A DNA stretch of 27,607 bases from Thiobacillus sp. (lineage in GTDB: Bacteria > Pseudomonadota > Gammaproteobacteria > Burkholderiales > Thiobacillaceae). The translations under genes and the position numbers were made by a program. The stretch is taken from contig JADMKH010000036.1 of assembly GCA_018780025.1 (NCBI GenBank), forward strand, positions 1-27,607. The letters are read 5' to 3'. Positions 1 through 7,523 of this stretch are shown in pieces (position 1 is the first letter of the stretch; every line of letters starts with the position of its first letter). The notes beneath the pieces are model-generated. The model was given only the letters and a program-made list of their open reading frames with translations, had not been told where the DNA came from and made no database searches.

Positions 1-1156
1 GGGTGAGGCAGCCGATGTTGGCGGTGACGATTATTTCCGGCGCACCCGCCTGCAAGTGCTCAAGCTTGCGCGTCCTGAGCGCGCCGGCAATCTCGGGTTG
101 CAAGATCGAATAGGTGCCGGCCGAGCCGCAGCACAGGTGTTTTTCGGCCACCGCCGTGAGTTCGAATCCGGCTTGCGTCAGCAGGGCTTCGACACCGCCG
201 GCGAGTTTCTGGCCGTGCTGCAGGGTGCAGGGTGGGTGGTAGGCGATGCGTTTGGGCACGGCGCGCGTGCTCAGGCGCTTCAAGGCTTCGGATTCGGCAA
301 GGAGCACTTCGGAAACATCTTGCGTCGCGGCGGAGACGCGCGCGGCTTTTTCCGAATACGCCGGGTCGTTCCGCAGCAGCCAGCCGTAATCCTTCACCAT
401 CACCCCGCAGCCCGATGCCGTCATCACGATGGCCTCCACGCCGGCATCGAGATGCGGAATCCAGGCGTCGATGTTGCGCCGCATCGCGGCGAGGCCATCG
501 TCATGGTCGTTGAGGTGGTGCGCCAGCGCGCCGCAGCAGCCGGCTTTGTCCGCGGCAATGAGCGAAATGCCGATACGGTCGAGCACCCGTGCGGTCGCGG
601 CGTTGATGTTGGGCTTGAGGCCGGGCTGCACGCAGCCTTCGAGTACGAGCATTTTTCGCGCGTGCTGCGGCGCCGGCCAGCTGCCCGAGGCCTCGGCCGC
701 GGGGATGCGCGCCTGCAGAAAACCGGGCATCAGGCCACGCACGCTTTGGCCAAGCTTCAGCGCGGTGTTAAACAGCGTGGGCGACAGCAGGCTGGTTTTG
801 AGTACGGCGCGTGCAGCGGTTTCGCGCGTGCTGCGGCCCACTTTTTCTTCCACGATGTGGCGGCCGATGTCGAGCAGCTTGCCGTATTCCACGCCGGACG
901 GGCAGGTGGTTTCGCAGTTGCGGCAGGTCAGGCAGCGGTCGAGGTGGAGCTGGGTCTTCGCCGTTGGCGTCGCGCCTTCGAGCACCTGCTTCATCAGATA
1001 AATGCGGCCGCGCGGCGAGTCGAGTTCGTTGCCGAGAATTTGATAGGTGGGACAGGTCGCGAGACAAAATCCGCAATGCACGCAACTGCGCAAAATGCGT
1101 TCGGCGGTGTCGCCTTCGGGGGTGTTGCGGAAGGATTCAGCGAGTGTCGTTTGCAT
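1..1156 (-). CDS. glcF: Glycolate oxidase iron-sulfur subunit GlcF (3' end cut by window)
   Basis: Iron-sulfur subunit of the membrane-associated glycolate oxidase, which oxidises glycolate to glyoxylate together with GlcD and GlcE. The frame opens at ATG 1156 with MQTTLAESF, the usual GlcF start, and stays open to base 1 (385 codons). E. coli GlcF is about 407 residues, so only about 20 are missing. Two ferredoxin-type 4Fe-4S clusters are visible near the N-terminus: CVHCGFCLATCP (about residues 25-36) and CLTCRNCETTCP (about 75-86). Two cysteine-rich CCG-type motifs follow (GCCGALAHH and CCGSAGTYS), as in heterodisulfide-reductase-like subunits. It is the last gene of the glcD-glcE-glcF run, starting 17 bases after a small VOC-remnant ORF. 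No convincing ribosome binding site precedes it, so it may depend on coupling to upstream translation. Confidence 0.95.
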   Translation of the reverse strand, partial: MQTTLAESFRNTPEGDTAERILRSCVHCGFCLATCPTYQILGNELDSPRGRIYLMKQVLEGATPTAKTQLHLDRCLTCRNCETTCPSGVEYGKLLDIGRHIVEEKVGRSTRETAARAVLKTSLLSPTLFNTALKLGQSVRGLMPGFLQARIPAAEASGSWPAPQHARKMLVLEGCVQPGLKPNINAATARVLDRIGISLIAADKAGCCGALAHHLNDHDDGLAAMRRNIDAWIPHLDAGVEAIVMTASGCGVMVKDYGWLLRNDPAYSEKAARVSAATQDVSEVLLAESEALKRLSTRAVPKRIAYHPPCTLQHGQKLAGGVEALLTQAGFELTAVAEKHLCCGSAGTYSILQPEIAGALRTRKLEHLQAGAPEIIVTANIGCLT

Positions 1157-1173
1157 ACTTGGGCTGGCGCATG

Positions 1174-1293
1174 TCAGAGCGTATTGGAGAGTTCGATCAG
1201 GTTGCCGTCGGGATCGCGCACGTAGACCGACAGAATGGGGCCTTGCGCGCCGGTACGCTCGATCGGACCTGCTTCGATTGTGTCGAGGTCCAT
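1174..1293 (-). pseudogene. C-terminal remnant of a VOC/glyoxalase-family protein (39 codons)
   Basis: A short frame starts with ATG immediately after the glcE stop (TGAATG) and ends with TGA at 1174. Its product reads MDLDTIEAGPIERTG, then a segment with ILSVYVRDPDGNLIELSN near the end. This is the typical last part of vicinal-oxygen-chelate proteins (glyoxalase I / fosfomycin-resistance-like), where the E of LIELSN is normally a metal ligand. Complete VOC proteins are about 120-140 residues, so roughly the first two thirds is missing. It is in the same frame as glcE but separated by the stop. It probably marks a VOC gene that once lay between glcE and glcF and was mostly deleted. Whether it is translated is unknown. 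Confidence 0.7.
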
Positions 1294-2373
1294 TCAGAAT
1301 TCCGGATAGAGCCGCCCGTGATTCAAGATGCCCTTGGGATCGAAGCGTTGCTTGAGGTTGCGATGCAGCATCAGCAGCGCGGGCGTGAGCGGTGTAAACA
1401 CGCCGTCGACCGGGGCGTCGCCGCGGAACAACGTGGCGTGGCCACCGGCTGTTTTGGCGGCTTCGCGCAGCGTCGCCGCTGGCTGGTCACTGATCAGCCA
1501 GCGTACCGCTCCGCCCCATTCGATCCATTGCGCGTCGCCTGCGAGTCGATTCGAGACGGCAAGCGGTGGCGTAGCCGGATTGACGGCTAATCGCCACAGC
1601 CTTTGATTTGACGTGGACGGACGCTTGTTGAAAAAGGGCGTCGTCTGGTCGCGCAGGCGTTGCCAGAAGGCGGACGCGTCCTTCAGGGTTTCTCCACCGA
1701 TTCGGGCTTGCGCGGCCTGCACCGCGGATGCTGCACCCGACAGCCGCACCGTCAGCAGACCGGCATGCCACGACGTCGCCGACAGCGGCAGCGGCTGCCC
1801 CGCCCACTGGTTCATTTTCAGGATGGCGGCGGCTTCATCCAGCTCGAATTGCAGCGAGACTTCGGTAACGGGTTTCGGCAGTACCTTGAGCGAAACCTCG
1901 GTGAGGAAACCGAGCGTGCCGAGCGCGCCGACCATCAGCCGCGATACGTCGTAACCCGCGACGTTCTTGATGACCTGGCCGCCGAATCGCAGCGGCTGGC
2001 CGGTGCCGTCGATCATGCGCACGCCGAGTACGAAATCGCGCACCGCGCCGACATAGGGGCGGCGCGGGCCAGACAGGCCGGCGGCGATGCAGCCACCGAG
2101 GGTGGCCGGTCCGGCGAAGTGTGGCGGCTCGAACGCCAGCATTTGATTCTGTTCGGCGAGTAGCGTCTCAATCGCCATGAGTGGGGTGCCGGCACGGGCG
2201 GTTAGCACCAGTTCTTTGGGCTGGTAATCGACTACCCCAGTGAGCATGCGGGCGCTGAGGACTTCACCTTCATCGGCGCTGCCATAGAACGTTTTGCTGC
2301 CCCCCCCCTGGATGATGAGCGATGAGTGGTTTTCATACGCAGCGCGGATGCGCTCGATCAATGTGTCCAGCAT
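1294..2373 (-). CDS. glcE: Glycolate oxidase FAD-binding subunit GlcE
   Basis: FAD-binding (PCMH/VAO-type) subunit of glycolate oxidase. I chose ATG 2373 (MLDTLIERIRAAYENH), which overlaps the glcD stop by one base (TGATG) and gives 359 residues, close to the E. coli length (350). A longer frame starting at 2433 would run deep into glcD. The FAD-binding half shows IIQGGGSKTFYG (about residues 20-31), AGTPLMAIE and GGCIAAGLSGPRRPYVG. The C-terminus ends in the family pattern LKQRFDPKGILNHGRLYPEF, so this gene is intact. It lies between glcD and glcF and is certainly co-transcribed with them. Confidence 0.93.
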   Translation of the reverse strand: MLDTLIERIRAAYENHSSLIIQGGGSKTFYGSADEGEVLSARMLTGVVDYQPKELVLTARAGTPLMAIETLLAEQNQMLAFEPPHFAGPATLGGCIAAGLSGPRRPYVGAVRDFVLGVRMIDGTGQPLRFGGQVIKNVAGYDVSRLMVGALGTLGFLTEVSLKVLPKPVTEVSLQFELDEAAAILKMNQWAGQPLPLSATSWHAGLLTVRLSGAASAVQAAQARIGGETLKDASAFWQRLRDQTTPFFNKRPSTSNQRLWRLAVNPATPPLAVSNRLAGDAQWIEWGGAVRWLISDQPAATLREAAKTAGGHATLFRGDAPVDGVFTPLTPALLMLHRNLKQRFDPKGILNHGRLYPEF

Positions 2374-3836
2374 CAAAACCTCGGCAACTCGGGGTGCGGC
2401 AATTGCCCGCCGTGGATGTGCATCGCGCCCCATTCGGCGCAGCGGTGCAGTTCGGGCACGGCCTTGCCGGGGTTGAGTAATTTGTCCGGGTCGAATGCGG
2501 CCTTCACGTCATGGAAACGCGTCAATTCCGGCGCAGCGAACTGCGCGCACATCTGGTTGATTTTCTCCAGCCCGACGCCGTGTTCGCCGGTAATGGTGCC
2601 GCCCACTTCCACGCACAACTCCAGAATCTTGCCGCCGAAATCTTCGGCCTTGTGCAATTCCCCCGGCTGGTTGGCGTCGAACAGAATCAGCGGGTGCAGG
2701 TTGCCGTCGCCGGCGTGGAATACGTTGGCGACGGCAAGGCCGTATTCGGCGCTCATTTCGCTGATTCGTTTTAAAACATGCGGCAACTGCGCACGCGGAA
2801 TGGTGCCGTCCATGCAGTAATAATCGGGCGCGAGACGACCCACCGCCGGAAACGCGGCCTTGCGCCCGGCCCAGAATTTGAGGCGCTGCTCTTCGCTGTC
2901 GGCGGTGCGGATTTCGGTGGCACCGGAAGCGGCGAGGACCTCGTGCACGGTGAAGATGTCGTCCGAGACTTCCTCGTTCACGCCGTCCACCTCGCATAGC
3001 AGGATGGCTTCGCAGTCGAGCGGATAGCCGGCGTGGACAAAATCTTCGGCGGCCCGGATGGCGAGCCGGTCCATCATCTCCAGTCCGGCCGGGATGACGC
3101 CGGCGGCGATGATGTTGCCGACCGCCGCACCCGCTTTCGCCACGTCGTCGAACGCCGCCAGCACCACCTGCGCGCGCTGGGGGCGCGGCAGCAGCTTGAC
3201 CGTGACTTCAGTGATGACGGCCAGCATGCCTTCCGATCCGGTCAGCAGCGCCAGCAAATCGTAGCCCGCGCTGTCGAGGGTGTCGCTGCCGATTTCCAGC
3301 AGTTCGCCTGCAATCGTCCAGGCGCGCAGCTTGAGGATGTTGTGAACGGTGAGGCCATATTTCAGGCAGTGCACGCCGCCGGAGTTTTCGGCCACGTTGC
3401 CGCCGATCGAGCAGGCGATTTGCGACGAAGGGTCGGGCGCGTAATACAGGTTGTACGCAGCGGCAGCCTCGGAGATGGCAAGGTTGCGTACGCCGGGTTG
3501 AACGACGGCGGTACGTGCCAGTGGGTCAATGTTTTTAATCTGGTTGAGCCGGGCCAGCACCAGCAGCACCGCACCGTCGACCGGCAGCGCGCCCGCCGCC
3601 AGGCCGGTGCCGGCGCCACGCGTGACCACCGCGACCTGGTGCGCATGGCACAAACGCAAAATGGCGGCGACCTGTGCCTCGCTGTCCGGCAATACCACCA
3701 GGTCGGGGGTATTGCGATACGCCGCCAGACCATCCGACTCGAAGGGCCGCGTATCTTCCGGCGCGGTGAGCAAGGATTCCGCCGGCAGCAGGCTGCGCAG
3801 CGCGTTCAGAAAAGCGGGCGAGTGTACGGCGTTCAT
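2373..3836 (-). CDS. glcD: Glycolate oxidase FAD-linked subunit GlcD
   Basis: Catalytic FAD-linked subunit of glycolate oxidase, 487 residues (E. coli GlcD is 499). It opens the glcDEF operon on the minus strand. Visible family features are the PCMH FAD-binding domain with VVTRGAGTGLAAGA (about residues 90-105), DPSSQIACSIGGNVAENSGG and YGLTVHNI. The C-terminal FAD-oxidase domain contains FHAGDGNLHPLILFD and GGTITGEHGVGLEK, followed by FDPDKLLNPGKAVP. The ATG at 3836 is the only reasonable start. The ribosome binding site is weak. The promoter must lie in 3837-4032, a region shared with the divergent permease gene. Substrate could be glycolate or D-lactate by sequence alone; the three-subunit glcDEF arrangement favours glycolate. 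Confidence 0.95.
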   Translation of the reverse strand: MNAVHSPAFLNALRSLLPAESLLTAPEDTRPFESDGLAAYRNTPDLVVLPDSEAQVAAILRLCHAHQVAVVTRGAGTGLAAGALPVDGAVLLVLARLNQIKNIDPLARTAVVQPGVRNLAISEAAAAYNLYYAPDPSSQIACSIGGNVAENSGGVHCLKYGLTVHNILKLRAWTIAGELLEIGSDTLDSAGYDLLALLTGSEGMLAVITEVTVKLLPRPQRAQVVLAAFDDVAKAGAAVGNIIAAGVIPAGLEMMDRLAIRAAEDFVHAGYPLDCEAILLCEVDGVNEEVSDDIFTVHEVLAASGATEIRTADSEEQRLKFWAGRKAAFPAVGRLAPDYYCMDGTIPRAQLPHVLKRISEMSAEYGLAVANVFHAGDGNLHPLILFDANQPGELHKAEDFGGKILELCVEVGGTITGEHGVGLEKINQMCAQFAAPELTRFHDVKAAFDPDKLLNPGKAVPELHRCAEWGAMHIHGGQLPHPELPRF

Positions 3837-4032
3837 GGCAGGTTCATCCGCGGGCGGATGAGAACGGCAGGGGTGTGTGGGCGTATGCGCATCATGTCAG
3901 GCCCGCACTGTAGAGCGCACAGGGAATGGCCGCAAGCTCTCCAATGGAGAACGTGCACATTCACAAAGGCGTTGCCCGCTAAATACCGCGTGCCCCTTGC
4001 TTCGCCCGCACTTGTTTGGCACTGTGGCGGCC
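3837..4032. promoter_or_regulatory. Divergent intergenic region between glcD and the permease gene
   Basis: About 196 bases separate the starts of glcD (minus) and the PerM-like gene (plus), so promoters for both must lie here. I see no clear sigma-70 boxes, operator palindrome or RNA gene. The plus-strand reading frame can be extended upstream to 3877, but that extension is not conserved-looking and is best regarded as non-coding. Confidence 0.4.
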
Positions 4033-5055
4033 ATGACCCCGCCGCTGATCACCCCCGCCACCCGTTACGAAATCGCCGCCTGGCTGATGATGGCGGCAGG
4101 ACTGCTGCTGACGCTGACGTTGCACTTGCTGCCCGCGCTGCTGGCCGGCTTGCTGGTGGTGCAATTGGTGCACTTGCTGGCGCCGCGTTTCGTCATTGGC
4201 CGGCTCGATCACAACTGGGCCAAGGTGCTGGTGGTGTCGCTCATTACTTTGATCGTGCTCGGCGCACTCGGCGGATTTGCCGCCGGCGTGATTCTGTATT
4301 TGCGCACCGAAGGCGGCCTGGCCGGCTTGCTGACGAAAATGGCCGAAGTCATCGAGAATTCCCGCGAGCTGTTGCCCCTGTGGGCGGCCGCGTGGTTGCC
4401 GCAGGGCGATGGGTCGGTCATCCGTGCCGGGCTGGTCGAATGGCTGCGCGCGCATGCGCTGGATATCCGGAAACTCAGCGGAGACGCCGGCCGCGTCCTC
4501 CTGCATTTCATCATCGGACTCATCATCGGCAGCTTCATTGCGCTGCGTCAGGCGAGCCCGCACCAGATGCTCGCGCCCATGGCTCAAGCCATGTGCTCGC
4601 GCGTTCACCGTCTGGGCGATGCCTTTCGCCGGGTGGTGTTTGCGCAGGTGCGCATCTCGGCGCTGAATGCATTGCTGACAGGGGTTTATCTGATACTGGT
4701 ATTGCCCGCGTTCGGGGTGCATCTGCCCTTTACCAAAACCATGATCGTTGTCACGTTCATGGTCGGGCTGATGCCGGTGCTGGGCAATCTGGTTTCCAAT
4801 TCGGTTATCGTCATCATTTCGTTGTCGCATTCCCCGCAGATCGCCGCCGCCTCGCTGGCATTTCTGGTCATCATCCACAAGCTCGAATATTTCGTGAATG
4901 CCCGTATCATCGGCGGACAGATCCAGGCTCGCGCGTGGGAGCTGCTGATTGCCATGGTGGCGATGGAAGCCGCGTTTGGGGTGCAGGGCGTCATCGCGGC
5001 GCCGATTGTTTATGCCTATGTTAAAAAAGAATTGTCCGACCAGGAGCTCATTTAA
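4033..5055 (+). CDS. AI-2E family (PerM-like) membrane permease
   Basis: Integral inner-membrane protein of the AI-2E exporter/PerM family, 340 residues from ATG 4033 (MTPPLITPATRYEIAAW). An upstream in-frame ATG at 3877 adds about 52 residues without family character, so I reject it. Hydrophobic segments occur at about residues 12-45, 55-80, 155-175 and, in the C-terminal half, several closely spaced helices including LPAFGVHLPFTKTM, GLMPVLGNLVSNSVIV and AAPIVYAYVKKEL, typical of the family. Some members export AI-2 or act in Na+/H+ exchange; many have no known substrate, and none can be inferred here. Its stop overlaps the start of the GcvR-like gene by one base (TAATG), so the two are translationally coupled. 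Confidence 0.85.
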   Translation: MTPPLITPATRYEIAAWLMMAAGLLLTLTLHLLPALLAGLLVVQLVHLLAPRFVIGRLDHNWAKVLVVSLITLIVLGALGGFAAGVILYLRTEGGLAGLLTKMAEVIENSRELLPLWAAAWLPQGDGSVIRAGLVEWLRAHALDIRKLSGDAGRVLLHFIIGLIIGSFIALRQASPHQMLAPMAQAMCSRVHRLGDAFRRVVFAQVRISALNALLTGVYLILVLPAFGVHLPFTKTMIVVTFMVGLMPVLGNLVSNSVIVIISLSHSPQIAAASLAFLVIIHKLEYFVNARIIGGQIQARAWELLIAMVAMEAAFGVQGVIAAPIVYAYVKKELSDQELI

Positions 5056-5594
5056 TGTCTAGCGACACCGAATCACTCGTCATCACCGCCTGCGGCGAAG
5101 ACAAAATAGGCCTGGTGGAAGGCTTCACCCGTCGCATCGGCGAATCGGCATGCAATATTGAAGAGTCGCGTATGGCGGCGCTGGGCGGCCGGTTTGCGCT
5201 GTTGATGCGGGTGTCCGGCAGCTGGGATGCGCTGGCCAAGCTGGAAGCGCGGCTGCCTGCCGTGGGCGAAGAGTTGGGCTTGTCGCTCATCCTGCAGCGC
5301 ACCCGCTCCATCCGCTCCGACAAGCCGCTGATTCCCTACACCGTTGAAGTGGCCGCGCTGGATCAGCCCGGCATCGTCAACAGCCTCGCCAATTTCTTTG
5401 CGCGGCTGCATATCAATATCGAAGAACTCGATACCGAAACCTACCCTGCGCCGCACACCGGCGCCGCCATGTTTGCTGTACACATGACGCTGGGCATTCC
5501 CGCCGATACGCACATTGCCACCCTGCGCGGTAATTTTCTGGATTACTGCGACGACCAGAATCTGGATGCTACGTTCGAGCCGGTGCGGATGTAA
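5055..5594 (+). CDS. GcvR-like tandem ACT-domain regulator
   Basis: A 179-residue cytoplasmic protein with two ACT domains. The first spans about residues 6-80 (LVITACGEDKIGLVEGFTRRI, split here as VITACGEDKIG and LVEGFTRRI). The second covers about 93-175 (YTVEVAALDQPGIVNSLANF and NIEELDTETYPAP). The arrangement and length match GcvR, which in E. coli antagonises GcvA at the glycine cleavage operon by protein contact rather than by binding DNA. No gcv genes are in this window, so the regulatory target is inferred only from the family. It starts inside the stop codon of the preceding permease gene. Confidence 0.85.
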   Translation: MSSDTESLVITACGEDKIGLVEGFTRRIGESACNIEESRMAALGGRFALLMRVSGSWDALAKLEARLPAVGEELGLSLILQRTRSIRSDKPLIPYTVEVAALDQPGIVNSLANFFARLHINIEELDTETYPAPHTGAAMFAVHMTLGIPADTHIATLRGNFLDYCDDQNLDATFEPVRM

Positions 5595-5625
5595 CGTTCC
5601 GGGGGCGCGATTGTGCGTGTTTTGA

Positions 5626-6591
5626 TTATTCGTCTGCGCTGACGCTGAGTTCGATGTAAAACATCGACATGGTCTCGTCCACCCGGGCGGGCTTGGGGTG
5701 GTTGCGAACCAATGCCGCTTCCACCCGCGCAGCCAGCAAGGCCTGCTGATCGATGACGGCGGGATACAGCCTGCAATGCTTTTCAACCAGTTCGGCCTGC
5801 TGGCAGGCGCAGACTTCCAGCAGGCCCCGTCCAGCGGGGTCGAGGCCCGGTAGCAGCAACATCCAGGGGGCTTGCCAGGCATGGTAGTCATGCACCAGCT
5901 GCACATGCGGCGCATCCATGCCGGTTGTGGCGATGAACAGGGGCGGAAAGGCATCGGCTTCCAGCACCCGCCCGCGTAACGGATCGCCGCCCTTCAATGT
6001 ATGCAGCCCCAGCCCGGCGCCATCGTCGGAACGACGAAACCACTGCGCCACGCCGTCAGACAAGCTGTTCACATAGCGAGAGAGATATACGCCGGCGGGT
6101 GCGCCCATGTGGGGAATTGCCGTGCTCTGGAAGCGTTCCTGTGCGGCCATGCCCGCCCGCCAGTCGAGCGGCGGGCGGGTGTCGGTTTCGCTGTCGGTGC
6201 GCACGCTGTGCAGCAAGGCCAGCGGCCGGCCATGGCGGTCGAGCAGCCATAGCTCGAATTGATCGCGAAAAGCGAAAGGCACATCGCGGTGAACCACGAG
6301 CAGGTTTTCGTAGACCACGGCCCCCATGTTTTCCAGGCGCTTGAAGTCTTCGGAGGGAAACAGCGGCCCGCGTTTCAAGCCTTTTTCCGCCGACCAGTGG
6401 CCATAGCGGATGTCGGAAATCTGGGCGCGGCGGCCGGCTGGGCCCAGACCTTCGAGCAAGGCATCATTGGCCACATAAATATCCCACGCTATCCCATCCG
6501 TGGTGACGGCTTCGGCGGATTGGTAGCGGATCGTGTGGACCACCCCACGAAACGGGTTGAGCAACCGCTGTGCGTAGCATTCGATCTGCAT
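5626..6591 (-). CDS. Conserved protein of unknown function (321 aa)
   Basis: I do not recognise a named domain. The 321-residue product starts MQIECYAQRLLNPFRG and contains no signal peptide or membrane segment. It looks like a soluble cytoplasmic protein with mixed alpha/beta content. It is rich in aromatic and charged residues, with stretches such as DGIAWDIYVAND, DIRYGHWSAEKGLKRG and HMGAPAGVYLSRYVNSL. Codon use looks like the neighbouring genes, so it is not obviously acquired. It lies 36 bases downstream of the DUF502 gene on the same strand and is probably co-transcribed with it. It converges on the GcvR-like gene with a 31-base gap. No function is proposed. Confidence 0.8.
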   Translation of the reverse strand: MQIECYAQRLLNPFRGVVHTIRYQSAEAVTTDGIAWDIYVANDALLEGLGPAGRRAQISDIRYGHWSAEKGLKRGPLFPSEDFKRLENMGAVVYENLLVVHRDVPFAFRDQFELWLLDRHGRPLALLHSVRTDSETDTRPPLDWRAGMAAQERFQSTAIPHMGAPAGVYLSRYVNSLSDGVAQWFRRSDDGAGLGLHTLKGGDPLRGRVLEADAFPPLFIATTGMDAPHVQLVHDYHAWQAPWMLLLPGLDPAGRGLLEVCACQQAELVEKHCRLYPAVIDQQALLAARVEAALVRNHPKPARVDETMSMFYIELSVSADE

Positions 6592-6627
6592 GGGTTTAAC
6601 TTTACACCAGCAGTTTGTGGCAACAAA

Positions 6628-7242
6628 TCAGGGTTGGGTGGGCCGGGTTGTATTGCTGGTTCTGCTCATCCAGGCAAACAGTGACGAACGCATCGCTTCT
6701 TCCACTGGCATGTCGATCGGTTGCACCCAGTCGCGCGGCACAAACACTGTGTAGCCGCCGATGTTGTATCCCATGGGCAGATAGACCGCTACGCGGTCGC
6801 CCTGCAGGAAGCCAGCAGGCAGGTCGTCGACTCGTTGACGTGTGATGAGCCCAACTACCTCTAGCGCCTGCCCCGGCATTTTGAGCGTCACTACCGTTTG
6901 TTGCGCGTCCTGGCCACGCTGGGGTGAAAAATAATCGGCAAAGTCCTTGAGCGAGGCGTAAATATTTTTGACGACCGGCAGATTGGTGAAGGGCAGTTCC
7001 ACCAGCGACAGCATCTTTCCCGCGCCACGTTGCGATACTAAAAAACCGAGCAAAAGAATGAGCGTGACCCCCAGCAGCAAACCCATGCCCGGTACGTAAA
7101 ATTTACCGATGAATGGCCGTATCACCTGCATGGCCACTGACTCGCTCCAACTCAGGAAGACATAGGAAAAGTATACCGTCAGCCCGAGCGGCAGGGCGGT
7201 AATCAGGCCGCGGAAAAAGTATTGATAGATGAGTTTGGTCAA
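6628..7242 (-). CDS. DUF502 family membrane protein
   Basis: Membrane protein of the DUF502 family, 204 residues. I place the start at TTG 7242 (read as M-TKLIYQYFFRGL) because GGAG sits seven bases upstream (7250-7253) and family members begin near this point. An ATG further upstream at 7332 would add 30 residues of unlikely sequence. Two membrane helices are visible: about residues 8-32 (GLITALPLGLTVYFSYVFL) and about 50-70 (GLLLGVTLILLLGFLVSQ). The soluble part carries the family hallmarks LPFTNLPVVKNIYASLKDF and VYLPMGYNIGGYTVFVP. Molecular function of the family is unknown. The 321-aa unknown protein follows in the same transcription unit. Confidence 0.85.
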   Translation of the reverse strand: MTKLIYQYFFRGLITALPLGLTVYFSYVFLSWSESVAMQVIRPFIGKFYVPGMGLLLGVTLILLLGFLVSQRGAGKMLSLVELPFTNLPVVKNIYASLKDFADYFSPQRGQDAQQTVVTLKMPGQALEVVGLITRQRVDDLPAGFLQGDRVAVYLPMGYNIGGYTVFVPRDWVQPIDMPVEEAMRSSLFAWMSRTSNTTRPTQP

Positions 7243-7339
7243 TTTGGCGCTCCGTGGAGGAATGTCTTCGTGTTGATAAGTCTGGCTAGGATAGCAGCGA
7301 GGTAGCGAGGTATGGCTTGGTTCACCTGTCACTTAAACA

Positions 7340-7510
7340 GGCAAACCCCCGAGGGGGATCCAGGGGCGCAATGGCTGGGTGGCCATTGTCACAGCCCGTT
7401 TGAGCCGTCTCGCGAAAGACGACCTGCGTATCCCGTAAAAAATTATGGGAATCAGGCTACAGTCCTGCTCGCTGATGCCGTTTCAAGGCTTGATACTCAA
7501 GCGGTTTTAT
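7340..7510 (+). promoter_or_regulatory. Hairpin-rich leader upstream of the EAL-like/HDOD gene
   Basis: The 281-base gap before the HDOD gene contains several perfect inverted repeats in the plus orientation. CAATGGC/GCCATTG lies at 7369-7375/7382-7388 with a 6-base loop. CGTCT/AGACG lies at 7406-7410/7417-7421. TCCCGTAA/TTATGGGA lies at 7431-7438/7443-7450 with an AAAA loop and one G-U pair. GCTTGA/TCAAGC lies at 7488-7493/7497-7502, followed by GGTTTTAT, which could act as a weak terminator just before the ribosome binding site. A short block AACAGGCAAACC (7336-7347) matches the conserved 5' core of the c-di-GMP-I (GEMM) riboswitch. The expected GNRA loop and downstream GGGACGCAAAGCC are not matched well, so that assignment is weak. 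Some of the region must also hold the promoter of the divergent DUF502 gene. Confidence 0.35.
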
Positions 7511-7523
7511 AGGGGAATGCAGC

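Noticed and set aside
1174..1296. Read-through fusion of glcE with the VOC remnant
   Set aside because: The frames are continuous, but a plain TGA separates them and glcE already ends at its family-typical C-terminus. Nothing suggests recoding.
3033..5024. Very long plus-strand open frame antisense to glcD and overlapping the permease
   Set aside because: It is a high-GC shadow frame with arginine/glycine/histidine-rich, low-complexity translation and no family features. The real genes occupy both halves.
7346..7357. CCCCCGAGGGGG as a hairpin terminator
   Set aside because: The loop would be two to four bases and there is no T run after it. It is at most part of the structured leader.
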